Source: Apoda limacodes
Lineage: Eukaryota > Arthropoda > Insecta > Lepidoptera > Limacodidae
Length of the DNA: 64,000 nt
Direction of reading: 5' to 3'
NCBI GenBank assembly: GCA_946406115.1
Contig: OX291545.1
Coordinates: forward strand, 26,965,153 to 27,029,152
The notes below the pieces were generated by a model, which was given only the letters and a program-made list of their open reading frames with translations, was not told where the DNA came from and made no database searches. The translations under genes and the position numbers were made by a program. This document shows positions 11,455 through 24,188 of this stretch, piece by piece. The first letter of the stretch is position 1. Every line of letters begins with the position of its first letter.

Positions 11455-14400
11455 TTAGTGCTCGCCTATGTGATAAAAGGAACCTGTGTCAAATTTCAAG
11501 TTTCTAAACCCAATAGTTTGGGCTGTGCGTTGATTTATATCAGCCAGTCTGTCAGTTTATTATTTTATATGTCTATACATATAAAATAATAAAAAAGGTA
11601 AAATAAATTAAGCGTGCATATGCTTAAATACATAAAAATGTTATGTACTGCTTTATAAGTTTTTGACCCTTCGTTAAAATCTCGCATTATTTTTAAATTA
11701 TTTCAATTCATAAATACTGTAAACATGTAATGTATTGTTTGAAGAAATAACGAATATCCCATCGAAGAAGATAAAGGCCACCCAGAAAGTCTTACGAGAT
11801 AAATACAAAGTGCAAACCATACAAGGATATCTAAGCTCTAGTTACTGGTAGGTATTTACTTGTGTGGCACACGACAGGAGCTGCCAGCTATTGTGTTACA
11901 CTTATGCTTTCATTTTGAAAATAGCTTTGACCTTTGCCATTTATGCAAAGTCAATAAAAATATGCTTAGCGCCCTTTCTGCCCCAACCACCTTTCGTCAA
12001 GTAAAAATATCTCACCTTTACGCATCCCAGGGACTGTATGATGTGATCAATATTCCTTTAGACACTGCGTCAACACGATTTGTTTTTTTTATCACCCTGG
12101 AGAATCTTTTGTCATTTAAGATTCTTTTAAAGGAAATGGCTGACGAAGTTGTTCTTGTTTTTTGAGTTCTATGTTTTATTAATAAATACATTTCCCTGTA
12201 TAACTGTATATTAAAGAGATACGTAATCCGTGAAAGATTTTGTTTTAACAGTGGTATTATTCGATTAATTATGCATTTTAAAAAAGATTTCTTTTTCCTA
12301 CAACATTAATTGTTTAATTCAATTATATATTAAAGTTCTAAATTACGAAAACCAAGACATGGTCAGAAGTTTGACTAGGCGGTCGTTATTAAATCCAAAC
12401 TTTGTTTAGATGATTTTAAATTGCACACAAAAGGTCATTACTTAACATACTAAGTGGAAAGTAAAATCTAAATGTTAAACGTTCATTACCAAACAAGAAT
12501 GTTTAAAGCCTTGTTGATGTGTAAGTTTGTTTGTTGGTTCCAGATGAAATTAACGACCGCATTCGCCTCCGCCGTTACATCATCGGGTACTGCAGTTTTA
12601 CGGCTTTGATCTTGAATTAGTTTTAATTACCGTCTGAAATGAAGCTAACGTTGAATATACTCTTGGTACAAGTATCGGCCATGTTGTCGGCGAACCGTGA
12701 CTTGCCATCGACCTTTAATGTCTTCTATATAGTCAACGTGCGTACGTTGCGTCGTCGTCGTCGTGAACTTACGTATGTACGTGCTTATACTACTACGGTA
12801 TTTGATGGCATTGATGCAGGCGTATGCGATATTGCCGTATTTGTTATTCTATAAATAATTTAAACTAGTTGTAGCCTGCGGTTTTGCAGAAAAAACCTGT
12901 TGGGTGACCTAGAAGATTTCCTGACTGATTGACATCAACACAACTCTCAGTTTACACTGTTCGGTGTAGAAATGAGAAATTGTGAGAGTTGTTTATTTAA
13001 TGGTGTTTGTAACCAAATAGAAAGAGTTTTTAGAAGATCAGTCCCTAAAGGTCTTCTTCTCTACCTACCTCTCTATTTGTATAGAAAGAAAACTCAACTT
13101 CAAGCACAAATCGCTGGATCTAGCAACTTACAAACACATGCATAAAGTCCTCTGTACATGCAAGGTACAGCCACAGAATAAGGAATAGTACTAGTGTAGA
13201 GCTTTAATATCTAAGGGGGTAAAATGAGGAATACCATGCAAGTGCTTGATCATTCCACGTAGTGGATGGCTTCTTACGAGGTGGACAGTGTATGGCTAGA
13301 GCAGCAGGAAGCTAATAGATGTACTTGAGGAGCAACTCTATTCAGCAGCGATCGAAATTACGTTTTAATGTTTATGAAAATTAACTATTACATTTACAAG
13401 ATCAGCTAACTACGTTCTTAGTAGGTACATCCCGTCACGGTAAAAATCCCTAAGAATTAAAAGCATTAAATGGATGTATGAAACAATTTAAACAATACGT
13501 TACAAGTAGGCATCCTTGAGGTTGCTGAGCCAAGTCAGCTTCGCCATGGTATAAGTTGAGTCATGTTCCTCACACGACTGCTAACTAATCAAAGTGTGTG
13601 TAGAATCCAACGCAACGGAAGTGCTGGTGTGTAGTTAATTATTCAAAAGGCAAAGCATTAGCGTAATCTTGAGTAGTTCAGAGAAGATAGGTTATAAAGA
13701 TAAGGTTCTTAATAATGCGGATTTGTCAAAGAATGATTTCCCTTGAAACTTAGTGTTGGTCTAAAGTTTTCAAAGTGCGTGGATTGTTTGATATACTTAT
13801 CTGTATTTGATTGGTATAGTCATTACTACAATAATAAAATTACATATATGTGGGGAATGTATTTAATGTTAGTTCTTAGATTGCATTGACGGCACGTCTC
13901 CGCGCGTTCAATGTAATAATTTAATTTTCAGTTTGATTAAGTGATTGTTATTTAATTGAGTAGTTTGTCTATTTATAATACGATTCAAATTAGTACTTTT
14001 TACCATTTTTTGCTTGATTTTCTTTTCATGTTCTATTCAGACATATATATGAATCAGAAAAAATAACAAACGGCAATCATAAATTACTTACTAAAGCTGA
14101 GATTTAAATGAACATACATATATTTTAATTATGGATTACACACATACGACATATCAAGGGATAAATCTTGTTATTGAAGCTACTTAACGCTTAGCAGGAA
14201 ATATAAAAATGTTATTGGCTATAATTACAGGAAAAGCGCAAACAAGTTTTGTCTATGTGACAGTGTGAACTCTGACGAAGTACTTGAAACTCTCGTCGTT
14301 CTTGAAAGGGTTCTATCTTCTTTGTTCCAAATTCCAAATAGCCTTCTTGTCGTCATTAACACTAGGGATGTCTTTCTTTGTCAACGCTAACATTGCGTCC

Positions 14401-15847
14401 AACGCTTTAGAAAATATGAAAGCGTCTTCCTTCCCTTTGTTTTTTTCCTTGTTTTTTTTTTATTCACGTACTAGCTAGTTGCCTGTTCGATTTCAGTTTC
14501 AGGTCCAATTAAGAGTAAATTTGCATGGTTTTAGTAACAAACAAGTTTTTATAAAGTTTCATCGCCTATTTTAACCCCGTTCTCTGATTTTTGAAAAACG
14601 TTTTAACACGTCATTCATATTTATACCAGTTTCCATAGATTTATCTTAGGAATGCCGTACTTTCATACAAACTTCCAACTCCTATTTACCGCCTTAAAAG
14701 ATAAATTTCTTAAAATCCTTAGTGGAGCCCTACGTTGTACATGTATTTGCTATAGATTAAGTGCAGCATGTCTGAATGTAGAAACAGGATGGATATTGTA
14801 ATTATTTATTTGGTAAGAAACTTAATTTTAACAGAATTATTAATTTTAACTCATATGTATCAAAAAATAATAATTTGCATCTTATCTTATTATTTTGATG
14901 AAGGTAATTTGAATTTTAAGTTAGAAATTAGCATAGGATTTTGTCCGGTTTCTCTACAATAATTTTATTAATAATAGTCCGAGACTCAGCATATTAATAT
15001 AACCGTTAATTTGATTACCCTGTATTGTTATGAAAAACTATCCTGTAATATAATGAAACGTCTTTGATAATGCGGCCTAGATCCTGAAAATATTACTGCC
15101 TGGGGAACTTCCGGGAAATACACTCTTCTATTAATCTATTATGTCACGCTATACCCTAAGTAATATGGATGTAAAAACATGTCGAATGAAAGTATTTTTT
15201 AATTCTTTCGCACTGATGGGTATATTTAATTTAAATATTAGAAATTTTAACTCAAATTAAAACTCAATTTCTTGCAATTTTATTATAAAAATCCGCAATT
15301 TTCATGATTTTAAGAAGTGATTTTTATTCCTTAAAGTCTACGTTTTGTAGCATTATAAGCATTGTTAAATTTTAAAGAGATACTTTTAGATTTACCCATC
15401 TTACAATCATAAAGCATAAATTAAGAAGTAAATTAATGCACCCATCACGATCGCCCTTCCAAAGAATTATTTATTGATAAAGCTTGCAAATCCACAATTC
15501 CGTGATGAAATTTAATAACTCTTCACAAAACAACGGCTGGTACTGTCAACAGCACCATGTTGTCAATTGAGTAACGACGAGCTACAACATTTCTCACGAA
15601 AAGCCATTGAGTGCCCAAACTTGTTTGGATGCATTCTTCGTCCATTTGTTGTTGACACACATTTACTGAGCGCAGGATTGAGTAAACAATGTACTATTTA
15701 CAGACGTCTGAACTGAAACATGTTTGAGAATCATTCAAATACAGTCAGCTAGTATACTTTGGGTGTCGTTGGTTTGGTTCAAAGGTCTTAATAATTCTCA
15801 TTCATAATAGGCTTCATTGAAGTCAAAAACATGAATTGATTGTTTAA

Positions 15848-16213
15848 GAGGGTTCCTGACGTCCGCGTAACGCCGCCAATTGATATTTTAATTTTTCTCT
15901 TTGTGCAAAGCAAATTTCAAAAATGTGCGTCTACAGAAATAAGTAACCCGTTATAAGCTATTTTAAGAATGTATTGTTATGTTTCTAGGATAAAACTGCG
16001 TGTTGTAGATAGCATATCTGCTAAAAACGGTCACTTTTAGCAGAAGTGCTATCTACAACTTACAGTTTTATCCAAGAAACGGTACCAAATGTTAATAAAA
16101 CAGCTTATAACTGGTTACATATTTCTCTAGAAGCACATTCTTGAAATTCGCTTTGCACAAAGAGGAAAATAAAAAAAAGTTATTGGCGGCGCTAGTGGAC
16201 GTCAGGAACCCTC
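15848..16213. mobile_element. 366-bp foldback MITE flanked by TTAA
   Basis: The two halves are inverted copies of each other over almost their whole length (about 170 bp per arm). They begin GAGGGTTCCTGACGTCC at the left and match the reverse complement of the right end. The centre is a small unpaired spacer near 16018-16038. TTAA occurs immediately outside each end (15844-15847, 16214-16217), consistent with TTAA-specific insertion as in piggyBac-type elements, although the TTAA could also be part of the repeat. There is no coding capacity. Confidence 0.85.
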
Positions 16214-17231
16214 TTAACAGCGTTTAGTTCCAGTTGCGTCGTTTTAATGTTATCAGACTTAATTTGGCGGGCAATAGCAATGTTTGTACGAAGATATTGT
16301 GTATCGTTCTTCTTGGTATGCTTTCCTGTGATTATTTTCGGTTTAGCTTTTACTATTTTACTAAAAGCTGGATCTGAGTCGTCTGTTTGCAACATTTATT
16401 TACGTGATATATTAAATTTGCAGAGTGGTTTTTTTACAAGCGTCCCTTTTATAGCTGCGCGTTAGCTATAGTAATTGTTTCTACAAGAGTAATGTAGTAA
16501 CGTGCTCTCTACAGAGATTAAGGCAATTACAATATATGTTTCTGGAAGAAGTCTGAGATATGATTTTTATGGGTTGGTAACGCGAAAGTAGGTTATGCCC
16601 CTGATATTGCAAGTATCCACAGGCTAATTCAGGTGGTCCTTATAGGTTAGCTTATTTACCACCTTAGTGTTTAAAAAACATTTTAAATTTGATTTAGTAT
16701 ATATGTATATAATGATTACTTATTCCTACATTCGCTGTTAGATTGGTAAAATTTCTCCTCTAAAGTGTTCCGTAGTCTAACAAGTAACCCTTATTGTTTC
16801 GTCATGTGCGTTAGAGATATGTAATGCAGTAAGTGCCGCTCTGTTTAATCTAATTATAAAAGATGATTCGTTCAGTTCAATAGCCGATAATGTAATCCAA
16901 ACTCCCCACTTACTTCGGTCAGAATCTGAACTCTAAGCGCCCGTTTGAACATTTTTGTTAGTGTATTTATTTATTGTTATTTCATCTTTAACTTTACCAA
17001 CTGCGTCAATATGGCTGACAGACCGATGGTAAAATGAAGTGTTTATTGTATATTTCATGAATATGTTTGAAGTAATACAGTTCTGTTACTGCTTAAAGTT
17101 AACTATCGAAACACATAAGGGAAGTTATGATCATTTGGACCGTTGGCGCGTTCTTAGGTAACACTTTCTAAACGTCTGTTACGATGTATGTGGTGTGGTA
17201 GTTTTGGGTGGTAAATCGACCTAGAAATAAG

Positions 17232-17263
17232 GCGACTCGGGATGACTCGGGATAGCTCGGGTA
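17232..17263. repeat. Short tandem repeat (GACTCGGGAT-like, 3 copies)
   Basis: Three adjacent imperfect copies of a 10-bp unit (gactcgggat, gactcgggat, agctcgggta). No function is suggested. Confidence 0.6.
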
Positions 17264-17439
17264 TTCATTCTAATACAAAGTCAACACAAAATCAAACAAG
17301 CAGTTTTAAATAAATTGTTCGTATATGCTTTCTAAACGTCTTCAAACATTTTAATTCGTATTATTCTTGTTAAAAGTTTGTAAAAGTCACTCACTAACTC
17401 TTGGAACGCTTGCGTTGTTCCGGTCCGCAGTTTTGAACA

Positions 17440-17746
17440 CACTACAGAACTCTCTAATTATCTCTCAAGAGCTATTAAATTAGCCAATTTCCTAGGTTAT
17501 ATTAATATATATTTTATGAAATAAGAATCGAGAGAATATCACTGACAGTTTTTCAGACCATTTGAATCAAAGCCCAAAAATTTTTTAATAGCCGAATTAT
17601 TGTAATTTTAGCAAATCCACTTAATTAAGGTCTGAACTATAACATATATTTTCACGTCAAAAAGTGAACTCAGGACTGTAACAAAATTAATCAAATTCTA
17701 GCAAAATTAACTCCTTTGGGTATGCTATCACCCTAAAAGGGTTTTT
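17440..17746 (+). repeat. Three-copy dispersed repeat, copy 1
   Basis: Shared landmarks in order: TTAATATATATTTTATGAAA, agagaatatcact, aaagcccaaaaat, cttaattaaggt, ttttcacgtcaaaaa, ctcaggactgtaacaaaatt, and TTTGGGTATGC.ATCACC. The same series occurs at 54180-54480 and, shortened, at 27518-27715. It is a transposable-element remnant of unassigned class. Confidence 0.7.
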
Positions 17747-18383
17747 CTAAATTAAACTCGAAGTGGTAAAGCGGTTTGTATGGTACGAAAAAAGTACGTA
17801 ATGTAACTGCACGTGGGCAACACCAGAATGAATAAACATCTTGTCAGTTTTTTACATTTAATTAGATAGTTTTAGTACCAAGTTGATAATGATCCAGTGT
17901 GTGCGGTTACGTTGCCCATGATACGAGATGATCTTACCACACTTGGTTGTTTGAACGGGTTTTATGTCGTTGAACTTATCAACTGGTGGCTTTTTGCCTA
18001 AGATCTGTGTGGCTGATACTATCTGTTCTGTCTGTTTTTTTAATTAGTTATCTACTTTTAATAACCTTCTTTCGTCATCGTGCGTTTTTACAATATTTTT
18101 TTTAATGATGTCGGATTCTTAATTTTTATTTGAAAAACCAAAAATATCGGTGAATTCTTTTTCTACGCTGATATTTTCATAACATAGGGGAAGTAGGGGA
18201 ATTAGAAAAATATATTTTGAAATATATTCACTATTTCTTTCACATTTTTATCAATTTCTAATCTTTTCATTTTCCTATTCGTAAAAAGCGTTTATCAAAA
18301 ATATCAAAAATCAAGTAATTAATACTACACTAGTGATGTGCCATAACATTAAGAACTTTATTTTATTTTTAGTTTTTGAATAC

Positions 18384-18384
18384 A

Positions 18385-18415
<31 letters not shown>

Positions 18416-18420
18416 TATTA
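18384..18420. repeat. (TA)n microsatellite
   Basis: An uninterrupted run of alternating T and A of about 24 bases, followed by aaataaatata. Confidence 0.9.
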
Positions 18421-18503
18421 TCTGCAAGTTGTATGTAGTTAGCATTTTTGCTAAAAACGACCGCTGTTAGGAAGTTGTACGAAGAGTTATATATAGGAAT
18501 ATA

Positions 18504-18716
18504 AGTTTTTAAATTTACGCGTTCCGTTACTAATTTAAAAATAATTAAACAGGATTAAACGCGTCGTTATTTGGCAAAATACATTTTTCCCGACGTTTTG
18601 GCTGGGTTGGTCTACCCGTGACCAAGGGGCTGGTGTAACCCAGCCGTAACGTCGGGAAAAAGGTATTTTGCCAAATAACGATGCGTTGAATCCCGTTTTA
18701 TTATTTTTAAATTAGC
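18504..18716. mobile_element. Solo palindromic Penelope-like terminal repeat
   Basis: The sequence is a large inverted repeat. Left arm 18531-18609 and right arm 18636-18714 are near-perfect reverse complements, carrying TTTGGCAAAATAC, TTCCCGACGTTT and GGCTGGGTT motifs. The same arms flank the Penelope-like coding remnant at 41.75-42.80 kb, which ties this copy to that family. Nothing is left between the arms except a short 'ctacccgtgaccaagg' spacer. Confidence 0.75.
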
Positions 18717-19149
18717 AATATAGGAAGTTGTACAAAGAGCAATTTTAACTACTTAATAGTGGCGCTAGTTATTTTTGGTTTGTGGTCAGCCCCTTAATTT
18801 ATTTATTTATGTAAGGGCACGTCGTATAACATGTTCCGCTCATAAAATGAAAGAAAAACATTCTTCTCTCCCTTTCTCAGCCCTTGGGGTTCGGACAAAA
18901 ACAATATTTACGATTACAAAACCGAAGTTCGAGTTCGAGGTTGGTTTAGTCTCTTGAGTTTCTTTTTGTATGTTAATGAAAAGAGAACTGTTAAATCATA
19001 TCGTAATTCTTGTGGAGAATCGAAAGATATAATTCCTTGGTTTATTCATATTCCTTGATATTTATGGCATTTTCAAGTGCTCGTAAACACTTTTGGGACT
19101 GAACAGAACTATTTCTACACAATTTAACGTGTATCAGTACATAATTTTA

Positions 19150-19515
19150 AGGGTTCCGTACCCAAAGGGTACAAAACGAGACCCATACTAAGACTTTGCC
19201 GCTGTACGTCATGAACCGTGATACCTAGACAGTTCAAATTTTCACAGATGATGTATTGCTGTTGCCGCTATAACAACGAATACTAAAAAACAGAATAAAA
19301 TAAATAATTAAGGAGGCTCCCATACAAAAAACGTGATTTATTTTGCTCGATTTTGATTACTGAAACAGGTAGACGTTTCACATATTTACAGAATATTTAG
19401 TTATAAATTCACTTTAAAAGTAAATATAATTAAATTAAAATCAAACAAAAATTTAAGGGGCGTCCCATACAACAAACGTGATTTTTTGCCGTTTTAATAG
19501 ATGGCCGGTTTTTAA
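19150..19515 (+). repeat. 'GGGTTCCGTACC' repeat, copy 1
   Basis: It starts AGGGTTCCGTACCCAAAGGG and runs through a Ttcacagatgatgtattgctg motif and two blocks ending in 'aacgtgattt'. Copies with the same order of blocks lie at 24441-24845 and 53609-54030. It is non-coding. Confidence 0.7.
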
Positions 19516-19892
19516 TACGAACTGTGTTACACCTAATTTATTCTATAGACATTATAATATATTAGAACCGGGGGCAAATTTGTCATGGAGATAGTTTGAG
19601 TCCCGGAGAAGGACATAGGCTACTTGAAAAGGTAAAGAAAGATTACGTTTTTCTTTTTCTATAATTAAGGAGTTGCCGTTGAAATCCTACACCGATAACC
19701 GAATTTAGGGCAGGTGGAACCGCGGGCAAAAGCTAGTTATTAATAAACAAAGTTAGTATCGAATTAATTAAATGAATGAAATCCACTGATACTTTGGTTA
19801 TTTAATTATTCACTGGCATTTTATGGTTGAATATGCTTTTTGCAACAACGATAAATAGCAATAGTTGATAATAACGCATTTTAAGCAAAAAG

Positions 19893-20663
19893 AAACTGGC
19901 CAAGTTCGAGTCTGGGTCGCGCACCGAGAGTTCAGTACAAACTAGCTCTTCCATCATGAGATCAAGTCTTCAGGTCTTCAAGGTCAACAGGAGGAAGCCC
20001 TTGGGTTTTGATTTATTTGTGTCACAATATGCGATAAAAATGACCGTATTTTGGGCATATTTTTTTTACATTCACTCGGAAGCTAGATTTTTTACAACAT
20101 TAGGTGCCCGTAAACTTTAGGTACTATTTGATGTTAATTTCAACTTGACAAATTTATAGGAAAGTACCCTATTGGTTATGATTTATTAGAGAATAACTAA
20201 ATACCTAAAAATGCTTTAAAAATGGCCGTATTTTTTTATTGCGTTGACATAGTAAATTACAGCTTTGAGGGACCGTATACCTTTGTATTTGATATTAATT
20301 TTACCTTTATAACTCCACGAGTACTGAAGTGAAGGGTCTTGACAGATAGACTGACAAACAAGTTTTTTTAAATGAGTGTTAACTAGAAATTACCGAATTT
20401 TAGATTTTTTTTCTATATCTGTGGTGTATTCCTTGCTTTATATCGAATTTCAGAATTCTAGGACAACGGGAAGTAACCCATAGGATTAAATTTTATTACG
20501 GCTTCGAGGGACCGTACTCCGTAGACCTTAGTATTTGATATTAATTTCCACGTGATACCTTTACGCGTTCCTGAGAAAAAGGGTCTTAACAGACAGACAG
20601 ACGGACAACAAAGTGATCCTATAAGTGTTCTTTTTTTACTTTTGAGGTACGGAACCCTAAAAA
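19893..20663 (+). repeat. Long copy of the 'GGCCAAGT...GGTACGGAACCC' element
   Basis: It begins CTGGCCAAGTTCGAGTCTGG and ends TTGAGGTACGGAACCCTAAA. The internal blocks include 'CACAATATGCGATAAAAATG', a gggaccgta..cc block and an acagacagacagacggac motif. The same blocks appear at 37070-37097 plus 38062-38550 (interrupted by another element) and, in part, at 6190-6362. No open frame is visible and the class is unassigned. Confidence 0.6.
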
Positions 20664-21497
20664 TGTTTATATAGTTTTTATGGATATTTAGTGCACCGAA
20701 GGTTGTATAGGAAAAATCTGATTCGAATTTACCTGAAGCTGAAATACTTGTATCCTAGATAGGCTAGATAGCTTGTTCAATTATATTGCAAAGTGCAATC
20801 AGATCATCTAAAATAAAAAAAAAAAGGGAGAAACGCCGTATCATCAATTTCAAGGTTTCGGCGTGTAGACACGACAATTGAAAGTAGACAGAAGTGTGTA
20901 ATTAGAACAACGTTTCTTTGCCAAGGGACCTTGAAGTAAGATAGAAATCGCTTTTTACTATATCAATAGTAGATGCGTTTCTGCATTTTTGTGGCTAGAA
21001 AATCGTTGTTGTTTGCTTGAAGGGTACAGTCGCGCTCAAACAACTGTAATAAGAGATATTTTTACATTAAGAGCAAGCGCGCATGAGCAATTTTTGTCTT
21101 TTAAATCAAGTCCATAGGTTTGTATTAAAGTAAGCGCAAGTATTGACGAGAACTTCAGTAGTTATTGGTCTTTTCTATAAGTATCATTTGCCACAAGAAT
21201 TCTATTCTGCCTTCGTCTCGTCCACAGTTACAGGTTTCGTTGCTTGCTACACATTCTTGCGATGTATTGATACAGTCGCAATCAGCTCTGTGGTTAACTA
21301 AACCATAGCACTTGCAAAACAGAGCTTTATGCGTCTCGTTTAGGGAATATAATCCCTGAGCATTTTTTTAAATTATGAGATTCCGGGATAAAAGTTTCTA
21401 ATCCCAACATTGCGTTCCAATAACGGTGGTGGTACCTCTTACTTTAAAGAAACATTTCTGTATAAAATGTTAACAAACTTAATATGTATTGTTTCAG

Positions 21498-21642
21498 ATT
21501 TATCTAAAAATCGATTCAGTGAAGTGCCTGATGAAGTGACTGCTTACGTATATTTAGAAAAGTTATTATTGTCACAAAACATTATCAAAAGTGTACCTGA
21601 TGCGGTCGGAGGACTGCAGTCTCTCACCTACTTAGATTTAAG
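21498..21642 (+). CDS. Lrch: Lrch coding exon: first leucine-rich repeats
   Basis: LRCH proteins combine N-terminal leucine-rich repeats with a C-terminal calponin-homology domain and act as cortical or cytoskeletal scaffolds (known of the family). This exon follows a TTGTTTCAG acceptor and ends before GGTAAGT. It opens with two bases that complete a split codon (Asp if the upstream exon supplies G) and closes with AG, completed by T of the next exon to give Ser. The product begins DLSKNRFSEVPDEV, then a second repeat LLSQNIIKSVPDAV, and ends SLTYLDL. The start codon must lie in an exon upstream. Reading straight on into the intron is not supported. Confidence 0.93.
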
Positions 21643-21821
21643 GTAAGTAAAATAAATAAAAAAATACATCTCTTAACAAATCACAGTTTCCTTCCTAACT
21701 ACTCCTCGTCCCCAGTGTCCCCTTTGTTTGGGCACGAACTATCCTGACCTAGGGCGAGGGCGATTTTATAAGAAATCCAAGTCTTGCAAAATGTAACTTC
21801 AGATATATCAATGACTTCTTT

Positions 21822-22050
21822 TTGCTAGTGGCTCCGCCCGCCTGTTCTAAAATCGGTTATCGGCGTGGGATTTCTACGGCAACTTGTTGATTATAGTAAA
21901 ACAACCAACTCAAACTTGACATTTTTAAGTAGCATGTGTCCTTTCCCAGGATGCAAGCCATCACCTCGCCTAATTTCAAAATTTCATCGAAACCGGTTAA
22001 TGACAGACTGAGACACCGTCGTATATTAATGTTAAATATTAGTATGAAAT
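21822..22050 (+). repeat. LINE tail-type repeat
   Basis: It opens with the 'TTGCTAGTGGCTCCGCCCGC' phrase, then 'GGTTATCGGCGTGGGATT', and ends with AATTTCATCGAAACCGGTTA, a sequence order typical of lepidopteran LINE 3' regions. A longer relative lies at 30722-31200, and one in the opposite orientation at 45530-45895. Confidence 0.6.
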
Positions 22051-22912
22051 GCTAATAATATAAATTATTACAAAACGATAGAAATACAAATAATTAGACA
22101 GGTATGTACCAACTTGATAATGTTAATATAATTACGTAGTTAACGATAACATCCTCATATTGTACATTTCGTAACACTAGCTTTGTTAATAACATTTTGG
22201 CTACCACACAAATCACCGCAAACACTTCTGGGGCCTTCCTAGTCATCGTGTGAAGTCGTAGAACATCTTGTTTTGATACGAAGGAGTTAGGACATAATGC
22301 AGTATGGTATCACTAAGTCATCTTTTGGTATCACTGTGCTTGTGCAGCAAGCGACACGTACCCTACAAGAGTAAGTGAGCACTACACGGGGTTTGTTACT
22401 CGCTAATTGCTGTTAACTGTACCTTATTCTCGGAAACTGATTTTAACGAGCTCCTAATTTAAAAGAAAAGCTAAGAAAGAAAGCAAGGATGGATCTACCA
22501 GTAAGCTATAATAATTGTTTTAGTTAGTTTCTTATCGTGTAATTGTATCGTCACACTTCGTATCCTCTGAAAAAAAATGCCATCCTAATTATGTACTCAT
22601 AGATTGGAGTAAATAAAGAGAAAGAGGGAAAGAGAGAAGGGTTACATAGTTTTCACATTAAACATAGTTATTCTAGTCGGATATATATGCTATGGTTTCT
22701 TATAAAAAAACCGGCCAAATCCGTCTTATGCGCCACTTCCATAAATAACCAAAATCTTGCTAACTGTGAATAACAACAAAGGTGTTTTAAGGAATAGAAA
22801 AAACTTCTTGTACAAATTATAACTAATTGTAATGGAATCCACTCAAGTATTTTAAGCTTATTAAGAATTAACACGACTATAATATTGCCTTTTCTTTATG
22901 CTGAAATTTTAA

Positions 22913-23466
22913 TCATATTATAGGAAGTTGATCTCTACCAGAATTGTAAGTAGCATTTTGCAATACTTGCAGCAATTGCATTTTGACACTTAGTCGTAGT
23001 TCTTCCGGGATGGATTTTAAATGTGGGACGAGCGACAAGAGGAACATTCTATCAGGGTCATCAATATCACTTCTAGAGTGGGAATCAACACTGGCAAAAA
23101 CGAAGTCATCAATTGGTTGTTTAATGGTCCTTGGTATCTTCTGGGCAGGTACATCGTCATTGTTATCGGAATAGGTTGATCCTACATCTTCTTGATTAAC
23201 ATAACTTAGGACTTCGTCTTCTGACGATTCTTCTTCTTTGTTTAATTTCAATTTTTTCTTAGTCTTCCACACTTTGTTCTTTAAGAGTTTGTATCCTGAG
23301 TCGGATTCACTTGATGCTGCTTCTTCGTTATCAGCTATCTGGTCGGGTTTCAGGAGGAATGTCAGTTGTCTAGCGTAAATGTAAGGACGTTTTGTTCTGT
23401 TTGGATTTGACACGTATTTGTGAAAACAGTCTCTAATGCTTTTCCATTTCTTTTGAAGTTGTAGCT
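22913..23466 (-). CDS. MADF-BESS protein, coding exon 2 (end of MADF, linker, BESS)
   Basis: The acceptor on the minus strand is CTTGTTTCAG just above 23466. The first two bases AG join the G of exon 1 to form Glu. The exon completes the MADF domain with LQLQKKWKSIRDCFHKYV and a YIYARQLTFLL helix. An acidic Ser/Glu-rich and Lys-rich linker follows. A BESS motif sits at about residues 207-245, beginning DDPDRMFLLSLVPHL and continuing through the MQLLQVLQ helix. The stop is TGA at 22915-22913. MADF domains bind DNA and BESS motifs mediate protein-protein contacts (known of the family), so a sequence-specific regulator is likely. I cannot name an ortholog because these families are large and fast-evolving. 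Confidence 0.92.
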
Positions 23467-24188
23467 CTGAAACAAGATGAGTTTTTCCAATTAGTCTACT
23501 GAAGCTAATGTGTTGTTACAATAAGACTAAATATTTATTTATGTAGGTGTCGTTTAGGGTTATATTATAACTTGGGACTAAAAGTGCGTTAATACAGCGA
23601 AATATGCAAAGTATCAATATAATTCATTATTTTTTATTCTATTCATGAAATCCCAATATATGTATCCCAATATAAATATATAATAAAAACCCGTTCAGTA
23701 TTAACAAAGGAAATCGTGTAAGACAAACAGACAGATGCGACGGAAAACGTTTAATACCAAGTGGTTATTTCATCGATCGCAAAATATGTTAATACACAAT
23801 AATGAGATTATATACAGAAAAAAATATTTGTATGGCTGTGTCACACACATTTATGTCTTCTTTACTTGATTGGATTATCTTTATGTCGTATTAAAAACAC
23901 GCTTTATACTTTTTTTTACTATATACCTTTTAGCGTCCGTGTTTCCGAGATTATGGTTTTAACCACTGTTTAGATTAAAAATGTCGTCGCACGCAATCAA
24001 TTATGGTCTTGTAAATAATTTTTTTTTTCTTATTTACCTACATAGGGCCAGGTAGCTACGTACAGAACAATATTACGCAGTAATATTCTTACTACTTTTG
24101 TCGTATTTTTCAAATTTTCAAAATCAAGAAAACGATGTTAATTCATCGCTCAAAACAAGGCCACTTGGTAAAATATTTTTTTTTTGGT

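Larger units (their letters stand above)
1..21497 (+). other. Lrch: Presumed 5' intron of Lrch (partial), repeat-rich, no coding exon seen
   Basis: The first recognisable Lrch exon (21498) begins in the middle of a codon, just where the first leucine-rich repeats start, so an upstream coding exon with the start codon is required. I found no open frame resembling the conserved LRCH N-terminus in this stretch, so I infer that the start exon is left of the window and that this is intron. It contains a SINE (1769-1972), several TIR or foldback elements, a 5S-derived fragment, LINE tails, a Penelope terminus and AT-rich DNA. In 1-1768, 1973-3490, 5740-9360, 11455-15840 and 16220-17440 I see only AT-rich non-coding sequence and short repeat scraps. 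Confidence 0.6.

Noticed and set aside
12639..12854. 71-codon open frame with Arg run
   Set aside because: The Arg run comes from a (CGT)n simple repeat near 12750; no other support.
22983..23174. Plus-strand open frame over the MADF-BESS exon
   Set aside because: Antisense shadow of the real minus-strand exon, whose domains and splice sites are clear.
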